This document shows positions 6,203 to 14,726 of a stretch of 55,178 bases of DNA, one piece after another. A program made the translations under genes and the position numbers. The DNA is from Dehalococcoidales bacterium (GTDB lineage: Bacteria > Chloroflexota > Dehalococcoidia > Dehalococcoidales > UBA2162). The notes under the pieces are model-generated. The model was given only the letters and a program-made list of their open reading frames with translations. It made no database searches and was not told where the DNA came from. Location of the stretch: the NCBI GenBank assembly GCA_016932435.1, contig JAFGCW010000090.1, positions 1 to 55,178 of the forward strand. Reading direction: 5' to 3'. Numbering within the stretch: position 1 is the stretch's first letter; every line of letters begins with the position of its first letter.

Positions 6203-7330
6203 ATGAACTTCAACCTGACCGAAGGGCAACTGGCAATACAAAAACTGGCGAAAGATTTCTCCGACCGAGAAATAGAACCGGCAGCCGAAAAACTTGATAA
6301 AGAGGGAACACTCCCGGACAACCTGATAAAGAAATTCGCCGGACTGGGATTCCTGGGTATGACTGTACCGAAACAATACGGCGGTACCGATTCAGGCAAC
6401 CTTGACTGCATACTGGTTATCGAGCAGCTTGCCTGTTCCGGGACAGGCGCCTGGTGGCTCGTTGGATTCAATAACAGCATTCCTCTGTCGATCGCCAGGT
6501 ACGGCTCCGAGGAAATAAAGAGTAACTACCTGGAACCATTCTGTAACGGCACAGCTTATGCCAGCATCCAGTTTACCGAGGATGGTACCGGTTCCGATGC
6601 ATCCGCCCTCACCACAACAGCGATACCGGATGGGAACAGCTATATCATTAACGGCATGAAGCGTTTCAGCACCTTCGGCGCCAGGCCGGGATATTCGGTC
6701 ACCTATGCGAAAGACGATGAAGGTAACTGCACTGCTTTTATTACAGAAAAACTGGCAGAGGGATACACAGCTCCGAAGATATGGGAACTGATGGGCAGCG
6801 GGGGAATAGAAGCCGCCGATGTGTATTACGACAATTATCGGGTACCTGTCGACAACCTGCTGGGGAAAAAAGGCAAGGGATATGATATCCTGCTCTACTG
6901 GATAGCCACGGAAAAAATAGAGCAGTGCGCCGCGTCAGTCGGAATCGCGCAGGCAGCCATCGATGAAGCGGTAAATTACGTGAAGACGAGGATGAGTCGG
7001 GGCAAGCCGGTTTCAGCCATGCAGGGCATCAGGTGGGAACTAGCCGAAATGCAGGCCAAACTTGAAGCCTGCCGCTGGCTTACCTATAAAACAGCCTACG
7101 CCGAAGACATGGATGAACCGGACTGGCAGACACAGGCAGCGTCAGCCAAGCTATTCGTAGTCCCGACGGCAATGGAGATTGTCGAAACAGCCAGGCGATT
7201 ACACGGAGCTTATGGCTACAGCAAAGAAACCAAGGTTGAAAGACTGGCACGAGCCATCACCGGTTTCCCCTCGATCGCCGTCAGCCTAGAAATAAATAAG
7301 TCTATCGTCGGCAGCTCGATGGTCAGGTAG
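6203..7330 (+). CDS. Acyl-CoA dehydrogenase family flavoprotein
   Basis: The 375-residue protein has the standard layout: N-terminal helices, the flavin-binding middle domain (IQFTEDGTGSDASAL, FSTFGARPGYSVTY) and a C-terminal helical bundle with RRLHGAYGYSKETKVERL. It would oxidise an acyl-CoA to the enoyl-CoA. AAGGAG lies 7 nt before ATG 6203. The usual base Glu in the motif YEGT is absent; that segment reads TGFPSIAVSLE. A Glu in TEKIEQ near residue 235 occupies the alternative position used by isovaleryl-CoA dehydrogenase, so activity on a branched substrate is possible. No electron-transfer flavoprotein is nearby. It sits about 100 bp after the sulfur carrier and may or may not share its transcript. 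Confidence 0.88.
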   Translation: MNFNLTEGQLAIQKLAKDFSDREIEPAAEKLDKEGTLPDNLIKKFAGLGFLGMTVPKQYGGTDSGNLDCILVIEQLACSGTGAWWLVGFNNSIPLSIARYGSEEIKSNYLEPFCNGTAYASIQFTEDGTGSDASALTTTAIPDGNSYIINGMKRFSTFGARPGYSVTYAKDDEGNCTAFITEKLAEGYTAPKIWELMGSGGIEAADVYYDNYRVPVDNLLGKKGKGYDILLYWIATEKIEQCAASVGIAQAAIDEAVNYVKTRMSRGKPVSAMQGIRWELAEMQAKLEACRWLTYKTAYAEDMDEPDWQTQAASAKLFVVPTAMEIVETARRLHGAYGYSKETKVERLARAITGFPSIAVSLEINKSIVGSSMVR

Positions 7331-7359
7331 GATTCTCTCTAGCATACTGCTATCCATTT

Positions 7360-7418
7360 GTCATTCCAGCGTAGGCTGGAATCCAGGAAACTCTGGATAC
7401 CGACTTTCGTCGGTATGG
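7360..7418. repeat. Dispersed palindromic repeat (GTCATTCC type)
   Basis: TGTCATTCCAGC and GCTGGAATCCAGG form an inverted pair at about 7359-7389, followed by a second hairpin ACCGAC/GTCGGT at about 7399-7416. The same element type recurs at 54762-54795. Such elements are intergenic and common in bacterial genomes; no function is evident. The gap 7331-7825 holds this element, two dispersed hairpin repeats (7439-7499 and 7615-7673) and no gene. Confidence 0.65.
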
Positions 7419-7438
7419 ATTAATATATTATTTCTTTA

Positions 7439-7499
7439 CCCTCTCCGTATATTACGAGTTATCTCCCTATCCAAATGGAAAGAGGATGGTTCGAAAATA
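7439..7499 (-). repeat. Dispersed hairpin repeat, copy E (reverse orientation)
   Basis: Read on the minus strand the element runs TTTTCGAACC, then CCTCTTTCCATTTGGA, then ACTCGTAA and GGAGAGGG. This matches the pattern of the copies at 7615, 20645, 38997 and 54961. The pyrimidine-rich left half pairs with the purine-rich right half to form a hairpin. Confidence 0.6.
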
Positions 7500-7614
7500 C
7501 CATTATTTCTTAAGCATACTAATCTCTGTTAATCTCAACCAATACCTCTGAATACAACTCCTCTTAATGAATCGTACTTGTACTAAAAAAATTATCGTCG
7601 TAGTAGAACATGAT

Positions 7615-7673
7615 ATTTTCGAAAGTCCCTTCTCCTTAAAAAGGAAAAGGGACTATTCGTAACAGGGATGAGG
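7615..7673 (+). repeat. Dispersed hairpin repeat, copy A
   Basis: The element runs TTTTCGAAAG, then a hairpin AGTCCCTTCTCCTT with AAGGAAAAGGGACT, then ATTCGTAACAGGGATGAGG. The TTCGTAAC and GATGAGG-type tail is shared with the other copies in the window. Confidence 0.65.
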
Positions 7674-7825
7674 TTATAAAAGAGAAAAGAAGATATAATT
7701 TTTCGAGATTGCCACGTCTCGGCTGTTGACACTGTCCGTCGCGGCGGACACAATGACATACTTCTGATGTTATGGAAAAAAGGAGAGAGGAAAAGAAAAA
7801 AGAACAAATCACCAGAGAGAGAAAG

Positions 7826-9001
7826 TTATTTATCGTTATTCTCTCTCGACTTCAGCCATTTTTCCTTCTGGCTTATCCTCACCTGTTCGTTGGTTGTTTG
7901 ATAACCTGAAAGAAATTCTTGTTTATAAGAATCGAAGGTGCTTTCATTAATGCTTGCTTGAATCTTCCTCATCAGGTTGTTGATAAACGTCAGGTTATGC
8001 AGCGTCGCCAGTCGGTAGGCAAGCAGTTCTTTCGTGTTGAAAAGATGGTGTAGATAGGACGCCGAAAGAGTCCGGCAGCAGTAGCAGTCGCACTCCGGGT
8101 CTACCGGCTCTTCCATCCGAGTAAAACGGGCATTCGATATATTGACTCTTCCCTTCGAAGTAAACAGAGAGCCGTTCCTGGCTACACGGGTCGGCAGAAC
8201 GCAGTCGAACATGTCTATTCCGCGTGATACACTCTCGAAAAGGTCCTCGGGAGAACCAACTCCCATCAGATAGCGGGGTTTATCTTCCGGCAGGTACGGT
8301 ATGGTTGCATCGAGTACCTCACCGGTTACTTCCTTCGGTTCGCCTACACTCAGACCGCCAATTGCATATCCTGGAAAATCAAGTGATGTCAGATACTCGG
8401 ACGACTCATGTCGCAGTTCCGGAAATACACCCCCCTGGACAATCCCAAACAATACCTGATCGACACGACTATGAGAATCCAGGCATCTCTTGGCCCAGAG
8501 ATGAGTCCTGTTCATTGATAATCTTGTCTTATCATAATTCTCATCATGAGCCGGACATTCGTCAAGTACCATCGCGATATCTGAACCGAGTGCTTCCTGG
8601 TACTGTATCGCCAGTTCGGGTGTCAGAAGGTGCTCGCTGCCGTCTATATGCGAACGGAACACCACTCCTTCGTCAGTTAATTTACGCAGCCGCGAAAGAC
8701 TGAATACCTGGTATCCTCCGCTGTCGGTCAGAATTCCTCTATCCCAGTCCATATATTTATGCAGTCCACCCAGACTCTCTATCGTCTCGATCCCCGGCCT
8801 GAGATACAGGTGATAGGTATTGGACAGGATGATATCGAAGCCGATTTCCCTTATTTCGTCGGAGGTTAGTGTCTTGACGGTGGCCTGGCTGGCTACCGGC
8901 ATAAAAACGGGAGTCTGAATCTTCCTTCCCCTGATAAAGAGTTCGCCCGTTCGGGCCTTATCTACTATATTTTTTAGAGTAAAACCGAAAGATTCATTCA
9001 C
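7826..9001 (-). CDS. tgt: Queuine/preQ1 tRNA-guanine transglycosylase
   Basis: The enzyme exchanges guanine 34 in tRNAs with GUN anticodons for preQ1, the first tRNA step of queuosine formation. At 391 residues it is full length for bacterial TGT. Visible motifs are SNTYHLYLRPG near 60, the nucleophile region LTDSGGYQVFSL near 90, GGLSVGEP near 218, ILPTRVARNG near 267 and the zinc site CDCYCC with a downstream LHNL histidine near 335. The C-terminus is slightly extended and ends in charged residues. It lies 12 bp from the HPP gene on the same strand and ends the housekeeping run that starts at holA. No other queuosine gene is in the window. Confidence 0.96.
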   Translation of the reverse strand: MNESFGFTLKNIVDKARTGELFIRGRKIQTPVFMPVASQATVKTLTSDEIREIGFDIILSNTYHLYLRPGIETIESLGGLHKYMDWDRGILTDSGGYQVFSLSRLRKLTDEGVVFRSHIDGSEHLLTPELAIQYQEALGSDIAMVLDECPAHDENYDKTRLSMNRTHLWAKRCLDSHSRVDQVLFGIVQGGVFPELRHESSEYLTSLDFPGYAIGGLSVGEPKEVTGEVLDATIPYLPEDKPRYLMGVGSPEDLFESVSRGIDMFDCVLPTRVARNGSLFTSKGRVNISNARFTRMEEPVDPECDCYCCRTLSASYLHHLFNTKELLAYRLATLHNLTFINNLMRKIQASINESTFDSYKQEFLSGYQTTNEQVRISQKEKWLKSRENNDK

Positions 9002-9013
9002 CGGCTACTCCCG

Positions 9014-9526
9014 TTACGTACTAAGATTATTGAGGTATTTTTTCAATAAGAAGCCAATGATAGCAAGACTTACGGCAAATGCCACTATGAAAATGATAGT
9101 CTGCCAGGTCCACTCGTGAGTGACTATACCGAGAGCAGTACCCGCAGCAGGTGGATGTTCGAAGTTAAAGATTGTCATAAGGAAGATCGATAATCCGACA
9201 GCAAAAGCAGCGGGAAGCCAGTGTATAATCTCATTGGAGTTAAAGAACGTCTCAACCGGACCGCTATAACAGCTGTAATATAGTAAAAGACCGCAGATTA
9301 TCCCGGTAACATGCCCTCCGATAAGACGCCGTGGTTCTGCGGCTACCGTTTTCGGCATGGCAAAGACGATAAAACTGCTGGCTCCGAGAGCGGCGACGAT
9401 AGCAGCGTGAGTAATAGTCTCGACGAAGTAAAGGATTACCGCAACGGCTATTACTGCCAGCAGGCTTTGCAATATATAGTGTTTCGGTTTTTTCAGGAAG
9501 GTCCTGTCTACCAGGTGTATATTCAT
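9014..9526 (-). CDS. HPP-family integral membrane protein
   Basis: The 170-residue protein has four hydrophobic segments (about 20-38, 68-85, 100-118 and 140-160) and the family signature HPPAAGTALG near residue 125, with ALGASSFIVFAMP near residue 48. HPP proteins are four-helix membrane proteins; some cyanobacterial members transport nitrite, but most are uncharacterised. It is one gene of a tightly spaced minus-strand run, 12 bp before tgt and 42 bp after ruvX. The context does not indicate a substrate. Confidence 0.85.
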   Translation of the reverse strand: MNIHLVDRTFLKKPKHYILQSLLAVIAVAVILYFVETITHAAIVAALGASSFIVFAMPKTVAAEPRRLIGGHVTGIICGLLLYYSCYSGPVETFFNSNEIIHWLPAAFAVGLSIFLMTIFNFEHPPAAGTALGIVTHEWTWQTIIFIVAFAVSLAIIGFLLKKYLNNLST

Positions 9527-9568
9527 TCCGGCCCCAATCGCGGCTCAATTGCCTTGAGTCATGCTAAA

Positions 9569-9994
9569 TTATTCGTTCGAGCTTTTCCTTTGTTCATCAA
9601 GGTATCCCTGCAGGATGAAGGCAGCGGCAATTGCATCATCTTTTTCTTTCTCACGCTTCTTCTTTTTACGTGTAAGCCGCATTGATTGCCGTGCTTCGAA
9701 TGTCGTCAGACTCTCATCCCGGTGTATTACAGGTACTCCAGTCTTTTCCACCAGGGCGTCCGTAAATAGTTTTACCTTTTCAGCCTGGTGACCGATTGCG
9801 CCATCCATCGTCAGCGGAAGACCGGCAACAATAACTCCTGCTTCATTCTGATTTACAAGAGTGACAACAGCCTCTATATCCTGCTGCAGGTTTATACGCT
9901 CGATAATAGTCAAAGGACTGGCAATGACTCCACCCTGGTCACTTAATGCAACCCCTATCCTTTTATCGCCTATATCCAGTCCCAGGATACGCGT
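9569..9994 (-). CDS. ruvX: RuvX/YqgF Holliday junction resolvase-like nuclease, probable ACG start
   Basis: The RNase-H-fold protein carries RILGLDIGDKRIGVALSD at its N-terminus, with the first catalytic Asp in LDIG, then PLTMDGAIG near 68 and HRDESLTTFEA near 105. It is implicated in pre-16S rRNA processing. The first ATG in frame (9913) would remove the catalytic segment. Upstream in frame there is no ATG, GTG or TTG before the protein's natural start, but ACG at 9994 lies 7 nt after AAGGGG and gives 141 residues, the usual family length. The gene therefore seems to use ACG, or the assembly has a T-to-C error. Its start is just after the alaS stop at 9999. Confidence 0.85.
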   Translation of the reverse strand, partial: TRILGLDIGDKRIGVALSDQGGVIASPLTIIERINLQQDIEAVVTLVNQNEAGVIVAGLPLTMDGAIGHQAEKVKLFTDALVEKTGVPVIHRDESLTTFEARQSMRLTRKKKKREKEKDDAIAAAFILQGYLDEQRKSSNE

Positions 9995-9998
9995 AAGA

Positions 9999-12623
9999 CT
10001 ACCCCTTGCTGTTACCTGTATTCTTGATGATCTCGGTAACCAGCGTTATTGCATCGTCAAGCTTTTCTTTCTGCTTTCCGCCTGCCTGCGCAAGATCCGG
10101 CTTCCCACCACCACCACCGCCTGTTACCTGCGCCACCTGCTTGACTATACTGCCCGCATTGTAACCCAGCGCCACTAAATCGGGAGTTACCGCCGCTATA
10201 AATACCGGCCTATCATCATAAACGCTGCCAAGTACGATAATGACGCTTTTCAGCTTCTCCCGAAGAATATCACCCATCTCTCTTAATACTTCTATGCGAG
10301 AGGATTTTACTTTTGCCGCGATCACGTTCACACCATTTACTGCTAGGACATTTCCCGCCAGAGATTCCGCTGTTCTTCCGGCAAGTTCACTCTCCAGAGC
10401 ATTCGCCCGACGGGTTTCGTTTTTCAAATCATCCAGAAGACTTCTTGTTTTCTCGACCGCTTCATCAGTCTCCGTTTCAAGATATTTTGCAATAATCTCC
10501 AGGTTTTTGATTCTCCGGTTTATATACTCTTCGGCGCCCCTACCGGTTACGGCTTCTATTCTCCGCAACCCCGAACCGATACTGCTCTCACTCGTTATCC
10601 GGAAATAACCTATTTCTCCCGTACTGGACACATGCGTACCGCCGCATAATTCCATGCTGATCGGAGGTTTCCCTACCCTTAACACTCGCACAACGTCACT
10701 ATATTTTTCATCGAAGATAGCGATCGCTCCTTCCGCGATTGCCTGTGTGTAAGGAATCTCCTCGTCATACACCGGTAAATTCGCCCGGATTCCTTCATTT
10801 ACCACCCGTTGGACTTCCGCGATCTCTTCCGGGGTCATCGCGGTAAGGTGAGAGAAATCGAACCTGAAATGGTCCGGCGCTACCAGCGAGCCCCTCTGCT
10901 GAACATATTCTCCGAGAACAGAACGTAATGCCGCCTGCAATAAATGTGTCGCCGTGTGATTACGCGCAATATCGAGTCTGCGTTCAGTATCTACTTCGGC
11001 TTCCACCTCATCGCCGACAGAAAAACTTCCTTCGATAACTTTACCGCGGTGCATAATAATTCCCGGAGGAATCCGCACCGTATCTGAGACGACAAATGTC
11101 CCCGTCCGGCTCCTTATCTCACCGGTATCGCCTAACTGACCACCCATTTCTCCGTAAAAAGGAGTATCCGCCAGGATTATCCCGGCTTCCTGCCCTTCCT
11201 GTATCGCATCCGTGGAATCATTTTCGGCCAGCATAGCCAGGACTGCGCTTTTCTGAACAAGTGCAGTATAACCGGTAAATATAGTATCCTTTATGTCAAG
11301 TTTATCGATTATCCCGTCTTTCTGTGACATATCGAATTTCTGAGCCGCTCTGCCTTTTTCGCGTTGTTTCCCCATCTCTCTGTCGAAGCCTTCTATATCC
11401 ACCTTGATACCTAGTCCGGCTGCTACCTCAATCGTCAGTTCCACAGGAAAACCGTATGTATCATACAGCCTGAAGACATCTTTACCTGAAATTTCTTTAG
11501 TCTTGTCACTGATAATGCTTTCTATGAGTTCAAGCCCGGTGTTTAGGGTCTCACTGAACTTTTCTTCTTCGAGTCTGATTACTTTCGTGATAAAGTCCTG
11601 ACGCTGTTTCAGCTCGGAATATATATGCCCCATCCTGTCGATAATCACTCCTGCTGTCTCAGACAGGAAAGGTTTATCCATTCCCAGTCTCAATCCATAA
11701 AGTGCCGCTCTGCGCAGCAGGCGTCGCAACACGTATCCTCTCCCCTCGTTGCTTGGCATCACACCGTCGGCAATCAGGAAGGTAATTCCCCGGCTGTGCT
11801 CCGATACGACCCTGATGGCATTATCGTTTTCTTCATTGCTGCCGTATTTTTTTCCGGTCAGTTCGGAAACTTTCTCGATAATAGGTGTGTAGAGGTCTGT
11901 TTCGTATATCGAGTCCACGCCCTGTTTAATCAAGGTGGCTCTCTCCAGGCCCATTCCCGTATCGACACTGGGAGCGGGAAGCAGCGCCCTCGAACCGTCC
12001 GGTGCCTGGTTGTACTGCATGAATACCAGGGTGCATATTTCTAAAAATCTTTCGCAGTCGCAATTCGGTTTGCAGTCAGGTTTTCCGCAGCCGTATTCCT
12101 CGCCCCGGTCGAAAAATACCTCGTTATCGGGTCCGCAGGGCCCCGAATCGCCAGCTGGCCCCCAGAAGTTCTCTTCTTCATCAAACCGGTGTATTTTCGT
12201 GTCGGATAGACCGACTGCACGCCAGCAGTCAAATGATTCATCGTCATCCAGATAGACCGTCGCCCATATCCTGTCGTGCGGAATCTTCAAAATATCCGTT
12301 ATGAACTCGTATGTCCATTCGATGGTCTCTTTCTTGAAATAATCGCCGACGCTGAAATTTCCCAGCATCTCGAAAAATGTAAGGTGAGACGTATCCCCGA
12401 CCTCATCGATATCTGTGGTACGGAAGCTCTTCTGGCAGGAAGTTAACCGCTTGTTGGGAGGGTTTTCTTCACCAAGAAAATACGGCTTCATCTGTACCAT
12501 ACCCGCCGTTGTGAGAAGAAGCGTTGGATCTCTGTGTGGAATCAGTGAGGAACTGGAAACTCTGCTGTGATTCTTATTCTCGTAGAATTGTAAAAAAGCT
12601 TCACGTATCTCGTCACTTGTCAC
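9999..12623 (-). CDS. alaS: Alanyl-tRNA synthetase
   Basis: The enzyme charges tRNA-Ala. It has the class II core (HSRVSSSSLIPHRDPTLLLTTAGMVQMKPYF near the N-terminus), the editing-domain zinc motif HTATH near residue 560 with CGGTH near 665, and the C-terminal DHHA1 region with GGGGGGKPDLAQAGG. The frame can start at TTG 12653, but GTG 12623 is preferred because GGAAG precedes it and VTSDEIREAF matches the family start; the result is 874 residues, a normal length. It is followed at once by ruvX and preceded 98 bp upstream by the ROK kinase. No T-box motif is seen upstream. Confidence 0.96.
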   Translation of the reverse strand: MTSDEIREAFLQFYENKNHSRVSSSSLIPHRDPTLLLTTAGMVQMKPYFLGEENPPNKRLTSCQKSFRTTDIDEVGDTSHLTFFEMLGNFSVGDYFKKETIEWTYEFITDILKIPHDRIWATVYLDDDESFDCWRAVGLSDTKIHRFDEEENFWGPAGDSGPCGPDNEVFFDRGEEYGCGKPDCKPNCDCERFLEICTLVFMQYNQAPDGSRALLPAPSVDTGMGLERATLIKQGVDSIYETDLYTPIIEKVSELTGKKYGSNEENDNAIRVVSEHSRGITFLIADGVMPSNEGRGYVLRRLLRRAALYGLRLGMDKPFLSETAGVIIDRMGHIYSELKQRQDFITKVIRLEEEKFSETLNTGLELIESIISDKTKEISGKDVFRLYDTYGFPVELTIEVAAGLGIKVDIEGFDREMGKQREKGRAAQKFDMSQKDGIIDKLDIKDTIFTGYTALVQKSAVLAMLAENDSTDAIQEGQEAGIILADTPFYGEMGGQLGDTGEIRSRTGTFVVSDTVRIPPGIIMHRGKVIEGSFSVGDEVEAEVDTERRLDIARNHTATHLLQAALRSVLGEYVQQRGSLVAPDHFRFDFSHLTAMTPEEIAEVQRVVNEGIRANLPVYDEEIPYTQAIAEGAIAIFDEKYSDVVRVLRVGKPPISMELCGGTHVSSTGEIGYFRITSESSIGSGLRRIEAVTGRGAEEYINRRIKNLEIIAKYLETETDEAVEKTRSLLDDLKNETRRANALESELAGRTAESLAGNVLAVNGVNVIAAKVKSSRIEVLREMGDILREKLKSVIIVLGSVYDDRPVFIAAVTPDLVALGYNAGSIVKQVAQVTGGGGGGKPDLAQAGGKQKEKLDDAITLVTEIIKNTGNSKG

Positions 12624-12751
12624 TTGAATTCTTCCGTCCTCGCCTGTAAACAATTTGAAACTGCCGCAGGATAGTCCCGAAATGGAACAAGTATCAGCAG
12701 TTTCAGCTACATAAGATTGTAGTTTATGTACAGCTGGCTGTCAATGAAATG

Positions 12752-13720
12752 CTATGTCTGATCGAGTGCATAGGCAGCAGCGCCTAACAGACCGGCATCT
12801 TCACCAAGACGGGCTCGCACTATTTTCAGCTTCTTAACCATCAGGGGAAAGGTCTTGTCTTTCACCATTCGTCTTACCGGATCGAGAAGAAGATTACCCA
12901 TTCGGGCAACGGAACCACCGATAATTATCATCTCGGGATTGATCAGGGTAACCATGTTGATAATTCCCAGTCCCAGATAATACGATGCACCGGCGATAAC
13001 ACCCGATGCGAGAGAATCGCCCTTCTTCGCAGCTTCATGTACTCTTTCGGCAGTAATATTCTCGATCGCACCGTTCATCATATCGACCAGTATGGATTTC
13101 TCGCCGTCAGCAATACGTCTTTTTGCTTCGCGACCAATCGCGGTACCGGATGCCAGAGTCTCCAGGCAGCCGTTCTTTCCGCATCCACACTCAGAGCCAT
13201 CGTCTTTGATAACCATATGTCCTATCTCGAACGCACTGCCGGAAGAGCCTAAAAACAATTTTCCGTCAAGTATCAGCCCGCCGCCAATACCGGTACCGAG
13301 AGTAATAAGCGCAATATTGTTAAGTCCTTTCCCAGCTCCGTATCTATATTCTCCAAGAGCAGCCGCATCCACTTCGTTTAAGACATAAACGGGCACATCA
13401 TATCTATCATTAATTTTATCTCTTAATGCCAGGTTCTCCCACCCCGGCAGGTTGGGAGCTTTATCGACTATCCCATTCCTCGTATCTATAATCCCGGCGA
13501 TACCAAGACTCATTGCATCGAGTTGTGAAAATAAAATGTTATTTTTTTCCAGGAGATAATCTATGCTGGAATATAACCTGTCGATCACGTCTTCGGGTCC
13601 GTCTTGAGCCAGAGTAGGTTGACGATGTCTGTCGATTATTTTCCCTTCCGGTGAAACGAGTGCGACGACCATCTTCGTGCCGCCAAGGTCTGCGGTTAAA
13701 ACTGGATGGGAGTTTGTCAT
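12752..13720 (-). CDS. ROK-family sugar kinase (glucokinase-like)
   Basis: The 322-residue protein begins with the phosphate loop DLGGTKM and contains GTGIGGGLILDGKLFLG near 142, the zinc motif CGCGKNGCLE near 178 and NPEMIIIGGSVA near 265. These are all features of ROK kinases. The ExGH segment (FEIGHMVI) carries the zinc-ligand histidine. Glucokinase is the commonest activity, but N-acetylmannosamine or other sugar kinases share these motifs. Neighbours (pdxA, alaS) are housekeeping genes and do not narrow the substrate. Confidence 0.88.
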   Translation of the reverse strand: MTNSHPVLTADLGGTKMVVALVSPEGKIIDRHRQPTLAQDGPEDVIDRLYSSIDYLLEKNNILFSQLDAMSLGIAGIIDTRNGIVDKAPNLPGWENLALRDKINDRYDVPVYVLNEVDAAALGEYRYGAGKGLNNIALITLGTGIGGGLILDGKLFLGSSGSAFEIGHMVIKDDGSECGCGKNGCLETLASGTAIGREAKRRIADGEKSILVDMMNGAIENITAERVHEAAKKGDSLASGVIAGASYYLGLGIINMVTLINPEMIIIGGSVARMGNLLLDPVRRMVKDKTFPLMVKKLKIVRARLGEDAGLLGAAAYALDQT

Positions 13721-13737
13721 CTCTCTGAACTTTCCTC

Positions 13738-14718
13738 TTAACTCAGTTCGACCGCGGTACTGATAGCTTCTATCATACTCCGGTGATCGGCAATTCCTTT
13801 TCCGGCGATATCGAACGCGGTTCCATGATCGACCGAAGTTCTCACAAAAGGCAGTCCGAGTGTTACTGCTACACTTTTTTCAAAGCCATGGACCTTTACC
13901 GCGATATGTCCCTGGTCATGGTACATCGCCAGTACTACGTCGAACTCACCGGATATAGCCCGGTTGAATATCGAATCGGCAGGAAACGGACCGCTAGCGT
14001 TAATACCCAGTTCTTTCGCATCATTTACAGCCGGAAGAATCTCGGTCTCTTCCTGGGTGCCGAAAAGTCCTCCGTCACTGCCGTGAGGGTTAAGGGCAGC
14101 AACGCCTATTTTCGGATTTCCCAGGTTCCACTTCAGGAAAGAATCTCGGATTAGTTTCAGCTTGGCAAGTATCAGATTCCTTTTTACCAGGTCACAGGCT
14201 TCTTTTAGTGAATAGTGGTCACTCAGGTGTACCACCCTGAGTGTTCCGGTCATCAGCATAGCGGCATATTCGGTCGTTCCGGTTATCCTAGTAAGATATT
14301 TCATATGACCGGTATCGGAATATCCCGCTTTGGCTACCGATTCCTTGTTTATCGGGGCAGTTGCCATAGCTGCGGCTTCGCCGCTGCCCGTAATTTCTGC
14401 GGCTTTGCTGATATATTCCATTGCCGCCCTGCCGCAATCAGCCGATACCTTCCCCGGTATAATGTCACTACTAAGATTTTGAAGATCGAGGATATCGATT
14501 ACTCCATACCGGCCTTCAACAGCATCGACGGATTTAACAGGATGAAGAGACAGGAAACTGCCCAATGATGTAATGGTTTTATCTATGACACTACTGTCAC
14601 CGATTAATAAAGGTGAACAGATTTCATATACCTTTGGTTCTCCCATGGCCTTTACGATAACTTCAGGACCGATCCCCGCAGCATCACCCATCGTTAGAGC
14701 GATAATTTTCTTCTCCAC
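13738..14718 (-). CDS. pdxA: 4-hydroxythreonine-4-phosphate dehydrogenase
   Basis: PdxA oxidises 4-phosphohydroxythreonine in the DXP-dependent route to pyridoxal phosphate. The 326-residue protein shows TMGDAAGIGPEV at the start, TGHMKYLTRITG near 138 with a metal-ligand His, ALNPHGSDGGLFG near 208 and MYHDQGHIAVK near 265 with two further metal ligands. It lies 17 bp after the ROK start and 8 bp from holA, in the same run. PdxA2-type enzymes that act on other hydroxy-acid phosphates look similar, and no pdxJ is present here, so the physiological role is slightly uncertain. Confidence 0.93.
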   Translation of the reverse strand: MEKKIIALTMGDAAGIGPEVIVKAMGEPKVYEICSPLLIGDSSVIDKTITSLGSFLSLHPVKSVDAVEGRYGVIDILDLQNLSSDIIPGKVSADCGRAAMEYISKAAEITGSGEAAAMATAPINKESVAKAGYSDTGHMKYLTRITGTTEYAAMLMTGTLRVVHLSDHYSLKEACDLVKRNLILAKLKLIRDSFLKWNLGNPKIGVAALNPHGSDGGLFGTQEETEILPAVNDAKELGINASGPFPADSIFNRAISGEFDVVLAMYHDQGHIAVKVHGFEKSVAVTLGLPFVRTSVDHGTAFDIAGKGIADHRSMIEAISTAVELS

Positions 14719-14726
14719 GTCTATAC

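Noticed and set aside
7331..7825. tRNA gene suggested by GGTTCGAA-like strings
   Set aside because: The strings belong to the dispersed hairpin repeats; no acceptor stem or anticodon arm can be drawn.
12624..12751. T-box leader before alaS
   Set aside because: The gap is too short and lacks the T-box sequence and terminator.
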